Assembly (NCBI RefSeq): GCF_032399705.1
Contig: NZ_CP135922.1
Span: forward strand, 806,001 to 870,000
From: Paenibacillus sp. BIC5C1
GTDB lineage: Bacteria; Bacillota; Bacilli; Paenibacillales; Paenibacillaceae
DNA: 64,000 nucleotides
Reading direction: 5' to 3'
The notes under the pieces are model-generated. The model did not search any database, was not told where the DNA came from, and saw only the letters and a program-made list of their open reading frames with translations. Every line of letters begins with the position of its first letter. Position 1 is the stretch's first letter. Of the stretch, positions 28,477 to 37,008 are shown in pieces. The position numbers and the translations under genes are program-made.

Positions 28477-28797
28477 TAAGTCCATTCCGTTCGCAAGATG
28501 GGATCAGTTTTAAACGAGCTACTGGCCGTAATATAAGGTTACTTATAAGGTGTGGTAAGTGATCGCCTTTACCTCTGATAGATAAAAAGCATTATGAAAT
28601 TTTACCTGAACGGTCTGAAAATAAAAATAGCTGTCGAGAATTTCTCAACAGCTGGTTGGGGGCCATTAGGGCCCCTTTTTTGACACTCGATATTCTATTT
28701 CATCACCGAATTGTCGTACTTCACTCGTACTTCATCTTCACACACCACATAACGGGGATATACCCAATGCTGCTGCCCACAAAGGGCACCAACATTG
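28477..28797. other. 321-bp gap after the AraC-type gene
   Basis: Contains an AGCTGT...ACAGCT stem with an inner GAGAATTTCTC, then the terminator at 28658-28681. The rest shows nothing else recognisable. Confidence 0.4.
28658..28681 (+). terminator. Terminator after the AraC-type regulator
   Basis: GGGGCC-ATTAG-GGCCCC followed by six T. Confidence 0.8.
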
Positions 28798-29634
28798 TTA
28801 TGCTTTCTTTTGTCCGAATAGTGGTCTCAACGTAGCCAATCCCACAATCCCGATTACGAGACTTATCCACGGAGCCAGCGTAAATACGGGAAGGCTGTCG
28901 CGCAGCGGATATCCTACGAATAAAACAAGCACAACGATAACGATATAGATGACGATTCCCCGAAGATTGACCTGTGGCCTGGCAGTCTTGTCTGCTCCCT
29001 GATCATCTGGACGCTCAGCAAGGCGGCGAAGCATTTCAACCAGTGCAATACCCCCAACCGCTGCAACGATCAGGGAGAACAGACTGATATGGCTAAATGG
29101 TTCCGTATCTCCATCCGTCCAGCCAATAAATAGCCCAACCGCACCTTGAATCAGCATGACAAAAGACAAAGCTGCCCAGGAGATCATGAAGTACCATTTG
29201 GGTGTCCGTTTAACTTGACCCTTAGTCTCCGCAGGTTCGGCTTCAACTGCTGCTGTATTCTTGGCTGACGTGCTGCGTTCATTGGATTTGCTTCCGGAGC
29301 CCCGTACGGCCGTACTTGAAGCTCTGGATGAGTCCATATTTGATTCACCAGCAGTTGCAGCCGGATTATTGCCTGCTACTCCTAGTTGTGAATAGATATG
29401 TTGTTCCAGATCAGTTCCATATAACTCACGAGCAGGCTTGCCGTCACGCTGAGCTTGTACGATGGCTCTCCCAGCCGAGAGAATCCATTCTTCCTGTGTT
29501 CTCTCATCTGCAGGTGATTGACGCGCAATGGTGCTGATCTGGTCAAACAGTTTTACATGTTCCGGTGTCATTTTACTCATTTCGGTCATTTGCCGATTCT
29601 GTATTTCTTTCAACTTCTTATAGGAAATCCCCAA
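28798..29634 (-). CDS. DUF1129-like membrane protein
   Basis: 278 aa. An N-terminal cytoplasmic helical region includes AGRAIVQAQRDGKPARELYG, a pattern found in DUF1129-type proteins. A Ser/Thr/Ala-rich linker follows (about 95-135), then a C-terminal four-helix membrane part (about 145-270: WYFMISWAALSFVMLIQGAVGLFIG, HISLFSLIVAAVGGIALVEML, IVIYIVIVVLVLFVGYPL, ISLVIGIVGLATL). A longer frame begins at a GTG at 29658, but TTG 29634 has GGGGGAG 6 nt upstream. It has its own promoter at 29700-29728. Function unknown. Confidence 0.75.
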   Translation of the reverse strand: MGISYKKLKEIQNRQMTEMSKMTPEHVKLFDQISTIARQSPADERTQEEWILSAGRAIVQAQRDGKPARELYGTDLEQHIYSQLGVAGNNPAATAGESNMDSSRASSTAVRGSGSKSNERSTSAKNTAAVEAEPAETKGQVKRTPKWYFMISWAALSFVMLIQGAVGLFIGWTDGDTEPFSHISLFSLIVAAVGGIALVEMLRRLAERPDDQGADKTARPQVNLRGIVIYIVIVVLVLFVGYPLRDSLPVFTLAPWISLVIGIVGLATLRPLFGQKKA

Positions 29635-29699
29635 TGATTGCTCCCCCTGTCTACACACGTTCTGATCCCCGGTGAATCTGGAGACCCTGACGGTATTTT

Positions 29700-29728
29700 A
29701 GTATACGGGAAGGGCTCTCGTTTCGCAA
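29700..29728 (-). promoter_or_regulatory. Promoter of the DUF1129-like gene
   Basis: On the minus strand TTGCGA (29728-29723), 17-bp spacer, TATACT (29705-29700). It lies just past the end of the 39-aa small frame. Confidence 0.55.
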
Positions 29729-29730
29729 AG

Positions 29731-29850
29731 TCATTCCTTATAAAACAACTGTTTACGATTCGACCACAGCTCTGCGCAGGCCAGAATGATACATGTGCAT
29801 AGCAGCACCAGTTTTCCGTGACTACGAATCCATTCCAAGATGTGTTCCAT
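29731..29850 (-). CDS. Possible small membrane protein (39 aa)
   Basis: Encodes a 39-residue peptide starting MEHILEWIRSHGKLVL and ending WSNRKQLFYKE. One hydrophobic stretch (KLVLLCTCIILACAELW, about residues 13-29) is flanked by charged ends, so a single-pass membrane protein is likely. The start has AAGGG about 9 nt upstream on the minus strand. It precedes the DUF1129-like gene by 96 bp in the same direction. No homologue is recalled. Confidence 0.45.
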   Translation of the reverse strand: MEHILEWIRSHGKLVLLCTCIILACAELWSNRKQLFYKE

Positions 29851-30048
29851 GAATTCAACCCTTTCGCCAGAAGGAATCGGAGGCAAATGTTGGCTATGAT
29901 ATATGGCTTAGTTTCTCCGTGGTTCGACGTTAATATGCGTAAGTGCTCATCCAGTTCTAACGATTGTGTGAAGAATGAATAAAGTACAGCCGATTCCACC
30001 ACAATAGTAGCATTTCCAACAGAAACCAGGGATTGGAGTGTGGCAGGG

Positions 30049-30285
30049 ATGGATCAACAAACAGAACAATTAACAAGGAAGCTGCTGCTAAACAGCAACT
30101 CCCGTGGAGTAACGGATGAGGTTGTGCCAATGGAGGAGACGTTGGAGGATGCGGAGTATGCAGAAGAGTATTCAGAAGGAACCTTTCAATCAGGGAGCTT
30201 CTGGGGGAGCTCGAATCCGTTTCATGAACATGAATGGCAGGGTCGAGTGGAGACCCATGAGATGTTCCGTCGCAGTTATGAGTAG
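30049..30285 (+). CDS. Small acidic hypothetical protein
   Basis: 78 aa, rich in Glu; sequence MDQQTEQLTRKLLLNSN... through METLEDAEYAEEYSEGTFQSGSF-like acidic centre to HEWQGRVETHEMFRRSYE. No membrane segment or known motif. ATG 30049 has GGAG 10 nt upstream, and a GTG at 30040 is too close to it. An intrinsic terminator follows 26 bp after the stop, supporting a real transcript. Function unknown. Confidence 0.6.
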   Translation: MDQQTEQLTRKLLLNSNSRGVTDEVVPMEETLEDAEYAEEYSEGTFQSGSFWGSSNPFHEHEWQGRVETHEMFRRSYE

Positions 30286-30310
30286 TGGCTTCAAGTAATA
30301 GGAATGACTC

Positions 30311-30344
30311 GAGTCAGCTGTTGTCAGCGTGGCTCATTTTTTTT
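30311..30344 (+). terminator. Terminator after the small acidic protein
   Basis: GAGTCAGCTG, loop TTGT, CAGC-G-TGGCTC (one bulged G and one G-U pair), then ATTTTTTTT. Confidence 0.7.
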
Positions 30345-30401
30345 GCGAAATTGTCGATAAAATGTAGACAAGGTACGTCTGGAAATGGACATTTCCTCAC
30401 G

Positions 30402-30444
30402 TTGACTTGAGGTTCACAGGATGATAATATACTAATATCATCCT
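30402..30444 (+). promoter_or_regulatory. Promoter with overlapping palindromic operator
   Basis: TTGACT (30402-30407), 17-bp spacer, TAATAT (30425-30430). A perfect 9-bp inverted repeat AGGATGATA (30418-30426) / TATCATCCT (30436-30444), spacer 9, covers the -10 region and the start site. This is the layout of a repressor site; the repressor is unknown. Confidence 0.6.
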
Positions 30445-30525
30445 TAATACACATTAAACTTATCGGATTTATATATAATTAACAAAATGAACATGAGCAG
30501 GGAAGAATGGAAAGGGGAAATGGGC

Positions 30526-31356
30526 ATGGAGCGTCAGATCAGTATTCGTCATGGGCAGGAAGAATTAACAGCCACGATTCATTATCCGGTCGTCAAAGAC
30601 ATCAAGGAGGGAAATCACCAACAGCGTGTACCTCTTGCTGTCATCTGCCATGGATTCGTAGGAAGTCGGATCGGTGTAGATCGTTTGTTTGTGAAGACCG
30701 CCCGTGAGCTGGCCGAAGATGGGTATTTGGTGCTGCGCTTCGATTACATTGGCTGCGGGGAGAGCAGCGGTGAGTACGGAGCTGAAGGACTTGAATCCAT
30801 GATTATTCAAACACGTTCTGTGCTGGACTATGCGGTAAACTGCAGTGATGTAGATCCAACCCGTGTAACGCTGATCGGTCATAGTCTGGGTGGAGCTGTT
30901 GCTCTGCTGACTGCTGTTCGGGACAAACGGGTCAAGAATCTCGTTATGTGGTCATCTGTTGGATACCCGTTCAATGATATTGTGAAAATTACGGGACGTG
31001 ATGTGTACGATGAAGGGGTGAAACTGGGGTCGGCTGATTATCTCGGCTACAAGTTTACACCAGCATTTTTTGAATCACTGGCTGAACATCAGCCGTTCCA
31101 GGAAGCCGTTAAATTTAATGGGGATGTTCTGGTGGTGCACGGCACGTCGGATGAGATCATTCCTGTCGATTACGCATTCCTGTATCAAAAGGTATTCTGG
31201 ATGCGCCAGGAAGGCCGCTGCGACAAGGAGATTATTTTCCAGGGCGATCATACCTTCTCTTCCGGCAAAGAGCGTGAACAGCTGATTACGCGTACGAGAG
31301 AATGGCTGGGAGAACGTCAGAAGATCGAACAGGATTGGCAGCACTGGATGATCTAA
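30526..31356 (+). CDS. Alpha/beta-hydrolase (S33-like esterase family)
   Basis: 276 aa from ATG 30526 (AAAGGGG 8 nt upstream; in-frame ATGs at 30487 and 30520 have no usable ribosome site). VICHGFVGSR is the oxyanion region; the nucleophile elbow is GHSLGG; Asp lies in HGTSDEIIP and His in GDHTFSS, so the triad is complete. FDYIGCGESSGEY is typical of the cinnamoyl-esterase/BAAT-like hydrolases. Substrate unknown. Its promoter carries a palindromic operator. Confidence 0.85.
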   Translation: MERQISIRHGQEELTATIHYPVVKDIKEGNHQQRVPLAVICHGFVGSRIGVDRLFVKTARELAEDGYLVLRFDYIGCGESSGEYGAEGLESMIIQTRSVLDYAVNCSDVDPTRVTLIGHSLGGAVALLTAVRDKRVKNLVMWSSVGYPFNDIVKITGRDVYDEGVKLGSADYLGYKFTPAFFESLAEHQPFQEAVKFNGDVLVVHGTSDEIIPVDYAFLYQKVFWMRQEGRCDKEIIFQGDHTFSSGKEREQLITRTREWLGERQKIEQDWQHWMI

Positions 31357-31536
31357 GAGGGGTTAAATATCAACCTTTATCGTTGGGATGGAACATTCTA
31401 TATCCAACATGGATTAGTCCATAAGGCAACATGCGCGTCCAGATTGCATCTGATTGGGATGTTAGCTTGGAAAAGCGCCTTCTTCGGGGTAAAATAGAAG
31501 GGTAAGCATCCTATCCGTGTCTGGAGGTTGGCAGCA

Positions 31537-32322
31537 ATGACATTACCCGCACTATTCATTGCGCATGGTTCTCCCGCTCTGGCGGTGGAGAGCAATGACT
31601 ACACTCACTTTTTGAACCAGCTTGGAGACAGGCTGCCGGCTCCGAAAGCCATTGTTGTATTTACGGCGCATTGGGATCGTCCCGAACCGTCCGTGACAAT
31701 GGATGATACACATCAGACCTTGCATGATTTTTACGGATTTCCCTCTAATATGTATACAATGAATTACCCTGCGCCTGGTCAGCCAGACCTTGCGAATGAG
31801 ATCTGCGCGCTGTTCACCCGTAGTAATCTTCCGCATCAACCGGTTCGAGGCCGGGGATTGGATCACGGGGTATGGGTACCGCTGTTACACATGTATCGAG
31901 AAGCCAATATTCCTGTTATTGCGGTATCTGTCGATTCGCTGCGTTCCCCGCAGGAACAGTATGATATTGGACGGATGCTGGAGCAGCTGCGTCATGATAA
32001 TGTGCTGATCATTGGCAGCGGCGGAACGGTTCATAACTTGCGCATGCTTGGCAGCAATGACGAACCCCAAGACTGGGCAGTGGAATTCGATAACTGGATT
32101 GGCGAGCGGCTTGAACAGTGGAATACGAGAGAGCTGTTTCAATATGACAAAAAAGCGCCCCATGCCCGCACGGCGGTTCCATCTTATGGGACGGAGCACA
32201 TTGCGCCTTTGTTCTATGCCATGGGTACGGCTGATATGTCACGATCTGCAAAACGTCTATTCCAGTCGTATCCTTACGGTACGCTCAGTTTAAACTGCTG
32301 GCAGTTTGGTGACGGCGTATAA
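31537..32322 (+). CDS. LigB-type extradiol dioxygenase (4,5-DOPA dioxygenase family)
   Basis: 261 aa. Class III extradiol fold: N-terminal LFIAHGSPALAVE, FTAHWDRPEPSVT, RGLDHGVWVPLLHMY and IGSGGTVHNLR supply the conserved metal and catalytic histidines. Bacterial relatives (YgiD-like) are Zn-dependent and open catecholic rings such as DOPA. ATG 31537 lies 10 nt after GGAGG; a TTG at 31528 is too near the site. Single gene; its physiological substrate here is unknown. Confidence 0.87.
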   Translation: MTLPALFIAHGSPALAVESNDYTHFLNQLGDRLPAPKAIVVFTAHWDRPEPSVTMDDTHQTLHDFYGFPSNMYTMNYPAPGQPDLANEICALFTRSNLPHQPVRGRGLDHGVWVPLLHMYREANIPVIAVSVDSLRSPQEQYDIGRMLEQLRHDNVLIIGSGGTVHNLRMLGSNDEPQDWAVEFDNWIGERLEQWNTRELFQYDKKAPHARTAVPSYGTEHIAPLFYAMGTADMSRSAKRLFQSYPYGTLSLNCWQFGDGV

Positions 32323-32424
32323 CTTGGAACAGACAAGAGGATGTGAACAAGTCTTTGAGTTTTATTTTGTAAATACACCTAGTTCATCGACCAGCCAGAC
32401 TTAGGTTATGAATGAGCTGAACCA

Positions 32425-32471
32425 AAAAAGGTTTCTGCGGCCAGCGTAATGGGCCTCAGGAACCTTTTTCT
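32425..32471. terminator. Bidirectional terminator
   Basis: AAAAAGGTTTCTG...GGCC loop GGCC...CAGGAACCTTTTT. It serves the dioxygenase and the convergent small gene. Confidence 0.8.
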
Positions 32472-32501
32472 ATAACTTGAGCAGACTGCAATTTAGAATA
32501 A

Positions 32502-32714
32502 TCACTTGCGAATCTCAAAAAGCTCACATGCTGTACGCGAGTGATATGCCAGTTCACTTACACTGGACTGAACCACAACGGTATTGCTGTCAAAACGGAT
32601 AATGACGCCACCGGAATCAATCTGGTGATTATCTTTGAAAACACGGACTTTATGCTTCATTTCCATCGCTTCCTGGAAGTCGGCATCGGTCTCAAGACGG
32701 CGCTGGGTTGGCAT
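32502..32714 (-). CDS. Small conserved-looking hypothetical protein (70 aa)
   Basis: 70 aa. Sequence MPTQRRLETDADFQEAMEMKH followed by a beta-rich second half (VRVFKDNHQIDSGGVIIRFD, TVVVQSSVSELAYHSRTACELFEIRK) that resembles a small SH3/Sm-like barrel; this is inference from strand pattern only. The start is the ATG at 32714 with AAGGAG 8 nt upstream on the minus strand; the longer frame from 32741 has none. Function unknown. Confidence 0.7.
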   Translation of the reverse strand: MPTQRRLETDADFQEAMEMKHKVRVFKDNHQIDSGGVIIRFDSNTVVVQSSVSELAYHSRTACELFEIRK

Positions 32715-32811
32715 GTCATGTACTCCTTTAATTGTAGTCAATCGATATGTTCATCATAATACGTGTTTCTGTCGATGGGCAAGTCAGAGGATATACAAGC
32801 ATATATAAAAA

Positions 32812-32852
32812 AACAAGAAAAAATCCTGCTCTCCAGGGGGGAGGGAGCAGGA
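32812..32852 (-). terminator. Terminator of the DoxX gene
   Basis: On the minus strand TCCTGCTC...GAGCAGGA then TTTTTTCTTGTTTTTTT. Confidence 0.8.
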
Positions 32853-32872
32853 CCGGAAAAGTCTATTTAACG

Positions 32873-33412
32873 TTAGGCTGTTTTGTGCGTATGGTTTATC
32901 GTTGGTGTGTCTTTCGGCTGACTGCCTTTGTTGCGAGTGAACAATCCGCGAAGGTAAGGCATTACCCAACGATCCAAACCGATTTTACCAGCATTTGCAC
33001 CGGCGACTACAAGGAAGATTTCCATCAGGACTAACTGAGCATTCGTGCTTACTGTTCCCGAGAAGAGGAACGCGAAGTTCATGACCATCGCCATCAGTGC
33101 TGCCAGTGTTGTGAAGCATCCAAGAATGAGACCCAAACCTACAAGGAATTCACCCAGTGGGATGATGAAGTCGAACAGTCCTGCATTTGGTACCGCGAAG
33201 TTCTCAAGGAATGTTCCCCACCAAGCTTGAACGGTTGGGTTTTCACCCGTTGCTTTTCCTACAGCGCCTGCAAGGAATCCGCCAGCTTGGAATCCACCTG
33301 TTAATTTGCCCCATCCGTGCGTCATCCAGTCGTAACCGATATACACCCGAAGTACTGTCAAAATCCACATTGCCACTTTGTTTTCTCTAAGCCATTGGTT
33401 GAAGCTGAACAT
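32873..33412 (-). CDS. DoxX-family membrane protein
   Basis: 179 aa, four predicted membrane helices (WILTVLRVYIGYDWMTHGWGK, FIIPLGEFLVGLGLILGCFTTLAALM, MVMNFAFLFSG, LVLMEIFLVVAGANAG). DoxX proteins are small quinone/redox-linked membrane proteins; B. subtilis MhqP and CatD are relatives. ATG 33412 has AAGGAG 8 nt upstream on the minus strand; the frame extends to a GTG at 33421 within that site. The promoter carries an FNR/CRP-type box at -41.5, so it may be induced at low oxygen. Confidence 0.85.
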   Translation of the reverse strand: MFSFNQWLRENKVAMWILTVLRVYIGYDWMTHGWGKLTGGFQAGGFLAGAVGKATGENPTVQAWWGTFLENFAVPNAGLFDFIIPLGEFLVGLGLILGCFTTLAALMAMVMNFAFLFSGTVSTNAQLVLMEIFLVVAGANAGKIGLDRWVMPYLRGLFTRNKGSQPKDTPTINHTHKTA

Positions 33413-33485
33413 ATAAACCACTCCTTCATGGAATTTAGTGTGTGTTGTTTTTTTGTTTTTCTAAGTGATCACCTTTGATGTCTTT

Positions 33486-33529
33486 ATTGTATAGTTCAAA
33501 AGTCATTCTGTTTGTGATTATTATCACAA
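33486..33529 (-). promoter_or_regulatory. Class II FNR/CRP-type promoter of the DoxX gene
   Basis: Palindrome TTGTGATTATTATCACAA at 33512-33529 (TGTGA-N6-TCACA). On the minus strand the -10 TACAAT is at 33491-33486, and there is no good -35. The centre of the palindrome lies 29 nt before the -10, which is -41.5 from a start at 33479, the standard activator position. Rex also binds a TTGTGA-N6-TCACAA sequence and is the alternative. Confidence 0.65.
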
Positions 33530-33750
33530 TCTAGTTCAAATTTTAAGTAAGGTTTGAGAAGTTCACATTTAGGACATATTTTTCAGTCTGCCTCAAGTTT
33601 CAAACGTAAAATGAAGGGTAGAAAATGCTCTCCTTATCGAAGACAAATGGTGCTGTGTGTGATTAAATGGAAAGAAATACGTGAAATGGTCACTTACATA
33701 AGAGCAACTACAGCCTAGATTTCAGCCATATCGTTCAGGAGGTACATATA

Positions 33751-34818
33751 TTGAAGCAATTGAAATGGAACAAAACGACGTCAGCGGCGTCGCTGCTTAT
33801 TCTGGCCCTGAGTCTGGTCGCTTGTCAGAATAAGGAGATGGTGCAGATTCCAAAGCCGGAGTCCGTTCCTACACCGATACAGGAAGAACAAGAGACAGAA
33901 GAACCTGCCACTTCGCTCTACACAGCACCACTTACGGGTCTGCCTGTTGATGAAGCAATTATGCGTCGCCCACTGGCAGTCATGATTAACAATGCTCCTG
34001 CAGCGCGGCCTCAATCCGGTCTAAGCGCGGCAGATATTATTATCGAAGTGCTCGCTGAGGGAGGCATTACCCGTTTTATTGCCATATTCCAAAGTGAAGG
34101 AGGGGCAGAAACGGTCGGACCCGTGCGCAGTATCCGTCCGTATCTGATCGAGCTTGGTGAGAGTTACGATGGTGTATTGGTACATGCGGGTGGCAGCCCG
34201 GATGCCTATTCCATTTTACAAAAGCAGCAGAAACAGCATATGGATGAGATATCGAATAGCGGCCCTTATTTCTGGCGTTCCTCGGATCGTAAAGCACCGC
34301 ACAATCTATATACGTCGGCGGACAAGCTGAGAGAAGGCGCGGATACCAAAGGCTATAGTCACGACTTTAAGTCCCCTATATATACGTATAACGAAGAAGG
34401 TTCCACGTCCGCCGGAGAGTTGGCCAAGCAGTTCGATATTCATTATTTATTGGAGAGTTACCGGGTCACGTATGATTATGATGAAGTTAGCGGACGATAT
34501 ATGAGATTGGTGAACGGAAAGGCAGATCAGGATCTGGATAATGGCAGTCCCATTGGAGCGGCAAATATTATTGTAGCGGGTGCGGATCACAAGGTACTCG
34601 ATAATGTGGGCAGACTTTCCGTTAATTTGGAGCAGGGCGGTGAAGCCATGCTGTTTCAAAAAGGCAAGATGATTCGAGGACAGTGGGTCAAAAAGCCAGG
34701 TGATATTATTCGATTTGTACAAAATGGGACCGAAGTTGCTCTTGTTCCTGGCAAGACTTTCATCAGTATCGTACCGAATCAGCCTGACTTTGCAGGGCAT
34801 GTCGAAATTGAAAATTAA
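33751..34818 (+). CDS. DUF3048 (YerB-like) lipoprotein
   Basis: 355 aa. A lipoprotein signal peptide with Cys25 in the lipobox LVAC (SLLILALSLVAC) implies anchoring to the outer face of the membrane. DUF3048 body: PLTGLPVDEAIMRRPLAVMINNAPAARPQSGLSAADIIIEVLAEGGITRFIAIFQS and VGPVRSIRPYLIELGESYDGVLVHAGGSP. TTG start 33751 with AGGAGG 8 nt upstream. Function of the family is not established. Confidence 0.88.
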   Translation: MKQLKWNKTTSAASLLILALSLVACQNKEMVQIPKPESVPTPIQEEQETEEPATSLYTAPLTGLPVDEAIMRRPLAVMINNAPAARPQSGLSAADIIIEVLAEGGITRFIAIFQSEGGAETVGPVRSIRPYLIELGESYDGVLVHAGGSPDAYSILQKQQKQHMDEISNSGPYFWRSSDRKAPHNLYTSADKLREGADTKGYSHDFKSPIYTYNEEGSTSAGELAKQFDIHYLLESYRVTYDYDEVSGRYMRLVNGKADQDLDNGSPIGAANIIVAGADHKVLDNVGRLSVNLEQGGEAMLFQKGKMIRGQWVKKPGDIIRFVQNGTEVALVPGKTFISIVPNQPDFAGHVEIEN

Positions 34819-35034
34819 TCCAATATGAAGAGAAATGTAAACGCAGTGTAAAATTTCATCATCATTTTTCCAGCCATTCCAAATAATTAAGATTCATTTC
34901 AGATTTATGTGATAAGAATATAAAAAAGGATCATGCCTTATGTACAAACCGTGAAACATTTATGATAAGATATCAAAGGTTGTCATTTCATGTTTCATCG
35001 GTTATCGGCAATTTCTCGTAAAGGGGATAGAGCT

Positions 35035-35652
35035 ATGAAGCTTAAGAAGAAGAAGGATATATTTTTTGAGACACTAGAGAACATGGCAGATACGGTCGTG
35101 CAAGCGGCTGATTATTTCTCCCAACATGTTTCCAACCTTCAGGATGTGACTCTTTTTGCCAATGAAATGAAGAAGTACGAGTCCCAGTGTGATGATTATG
35201 TTCATACCATCATTACAGAGCTCAACAAGACATTTATCACGCCGATCGAACGCGATGATATTATGGAACTGACAACGACACTTGATGACGTATTGGACGG
35301 ACTCGAAGCAACGGCTTCCCGTTTCTATATGTACCAACTGACTGACCCGGACGAATATATCGTTCAATTCGCTGAAATTTTGCGCCAATCGGCTTACGAA
35401 ATTCAGAAGGCCATTCATTTGCTGTCTCAGAAAAAGTTGCTGGCGATCCGCGAGTACACGATTCGTCTGAACGATCTGGAAAACCAGGGCGACGAAGTGC
35501 TGCGCAACTGTATCAAGAACCTTTTCGCTACTGTGCCTGATCCGATTGAACTGATCAAACGCAAGGAAATTTACGAACGTCTTGAGACGACAACGGATGC
35601 TTGTGAACACGTAGCGAATGTGCTCGAATCCATCATCATGCGTAATTCTTAA
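35035..35652 (+). CDS. DUF47/PhoU-like partner of phosphate transporter
   Basis: 205 aa all-helical DUF47 protein (MKLKKKKDIFFETLENMADTVVQAADYFS... LTTTLDDVLDGLEATASRFYMY... RLETTTDACEHVANVLESIIMRNS), similar in layout to PhoU. It lies 14 bp before a Pit transporter gene, the common genomic pairing (B. subtilis YkaA-Pit), and is thought to modulate the transporter. ATG 35035 follows AAAGGGG; the frame opening at 34990 has no ribosome site. Confidence 0.88.
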   Translation: MKLKKKKDIFFETLENMADTVVQAADYFSQHVSNLQDVTLFANEMKKYESQCDDYVHTIITELNKTFITPIERDDIMELTTTLDDVLDGLEATASRFYMYQLTDPDEYIVQFAEILRQSAYEIQKAIHLLSQKKLLAIREYTIRLNDLENQGDEVLRNCIKNLFATVPDPIELIKRKEIYERLETTTDACEHVANVLESIIMRNS

Positions 35653-35666
35653 GGAGCCAGAGAATA

Positions 35667-36656
35667 ATGGAAACAACGATTTGGGTATTGGGTATAGTCG
35701 TCTTCCTTGCACTGGCGTTTGACTTCATCAACGGATTTCACGATACGGCGAATGCCATCGCAACTTCGGTCTCGACACGGGCACTGACTCCGCGCCGGGC
35801 AATCCTTATGGCTGCCGTGATGAACTTTGTCGGTGCCATGATGTTTACTGGAGTAGCGAAGACGATTGGGGGGAGTGTAACAGACCCCACCAAGCTGGAT
35901 AACGGGATTGAGGTCGTCATAGTCACCTTGATCGCCGCGATTATCTGGAATCTCGTTACATGGTGGTTCGGAATTCCTTCTTCATCCTCGCATGCACTGA
36001 TTGGTGCTCTTGCTGGTGCTGTACTTGTTGGCGCAGGGGCTGATAAAGTCAAATGGAGTGGATTTATTGACATCGTCGGAGGGTTGTTATTATCACCTCT
36101 GATCGCATTTGCCATCGGTTATGTGGTCATGACCATTCTCAAATATATTTTTGCCAAACGCAGTCCGCATAACGTGAACAAAGGTTTCCGTACGGTACAG
36201 ATTTTCACAGCAGCACTTCAGGCATTTACGCACGGTACCAATGATGCGCAGAAGGCAATGGGGATCATTACTTTTGCTTTGGTCGCAGCAGGCGTACAGG
36301 ATCATCTGGATGTTCCGTTGTGGGTTAAAATCTCTGCGGCAACAGCGATGGCGCTTGGTACTTCCATTGGTGGTTGGAAAATCATCAAAACGATGGGAAC
36401 CAAAATTTTCAAAATTGAACCGATTAACGGTTTTGCCGCGGATCTGTCAGCTGCATCCGTTATTTTCACAGCAACGTTGCTCCACCTGCCGGTGAGTACA
36501 ACGCACGCAATCACATCTGCCATTCTGGGTGTTGGTTCCGCGAAACGTTTCTCAGCCGTTAAATGGGGACTTGCTGGACGTATCATTATTACGTGGTTTA
36601 TTACGATTCCGATTACCGGGGCGCTGGCAGGATTGTTGTACTGGATCATTTTCTAA
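35667..36656 (+). CDS. pit: Inorganic phosphate transporter, PiT family
   Basis: 329 aa, about ten membrane helices. Both PiT signature motifs are present: DFINGFHDTANAIATSVSTRAL near the N-terminus and FTHGTNDAQKAMG in the second half, plus WWFGIPSSSSHALIGALAGA and LPVSTTHAITSAILG. It imports metal-phosphate with protons. Operon with the DUF47 gene. It ends just before the DnaA-box-like cluster. Confidence 0.92.
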   Translation: METTIWVLGIVVFLALAFDFINGFHDTANAIATSVSTRALTPRRAILMAAVMNFVGAMMFTGVAKTIGGSVTDPTKLDNGIEVVIVTLIAAIIWNLVTWWFGIPSSSSHALIGALAGAVLVGAGADKVKWSGFIDIVGGLLLSPLIAFAIGYVVMTILKYIFAKRSPHNVNKGFRTVQIFTAALQAFTHGTNDAQKAMGIITFALVAAGVQDHLDVPLWVKISAATAMALGTSIGGWKIIKTMGTKIFKIEPINGFAADLSAASVIFTATLLHLPVSTTHAITSAILGVGSAKRFSAVKWGLAGRIIITWFITIPITGALAGLLYWIIF

Positions 36657-36711
36657 TTCAAGAAAGTGTTTCGGCACAAACTCTGGGTTTCAGACAAACT
36701 GTTCATAACTA

Positions 36712-36861
36712 TGTGAATATCGGGATATGTGGACAATTATACAACCAAAAAGAAGAGACGCCTGTGCATGAACGTGTGGACAGGCTGGATATGTGGATAG
36801 CCATCCGTGGAATGATAAACCAAAAGAAGATATTCCTGTGGATACAGGAGACTGTGGATAG
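36712..36861 (+). promoter_or_regulatory. Cluster of six DnaA-box-like 9-mers in three pairs
   Basis: In the reverse-complement sense of TTATCCACA: TGTGAATAT (36712), TGTGGACAA (36728), TGTGGACAG (36775), TGTGGATAG (36792), TGTGGATAC (36837), TGTGGATAG (36853), all in one orientation. Pairs are 16-17 bp apart and repeat every 61-64 bp; the first two units also share GGATATGTGGA and AACCAAAA. Each differs from the consensus at one to three positions. It lies between pit and its terminator. Confidence 0.55.
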
Positions 36862-36872
36862 GGAAATGAGAG

Positions 36873-36898
36873 AAGCCAACAGGGTTGGCTTTTTTTGT
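36873..36898 (+). terminator. Terminator after the pit region
   Basis: AGCCAAC-AGG-GTTGGCT followed by seven T. Confidence 0.85.
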
Positions 36899-37008
36899 TG
36901 TCGCGTTTGCAGGATAACGTGTGTATAATGGGCTGTTGCAGGGGACGGTTCAATGGTTAAAGTTGTACAATAACGTAAAGGATACAAGACAAGGACGTGG
37001 TCTAATTT

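Noticed and set aside
29610..30002. 130-codon minus frame overlapping the DUF1129-like gene start
   Set aside because: No ribosome site, improbable composition, and it conflicts with the promoter and the 39-aa frame that has a proper start.
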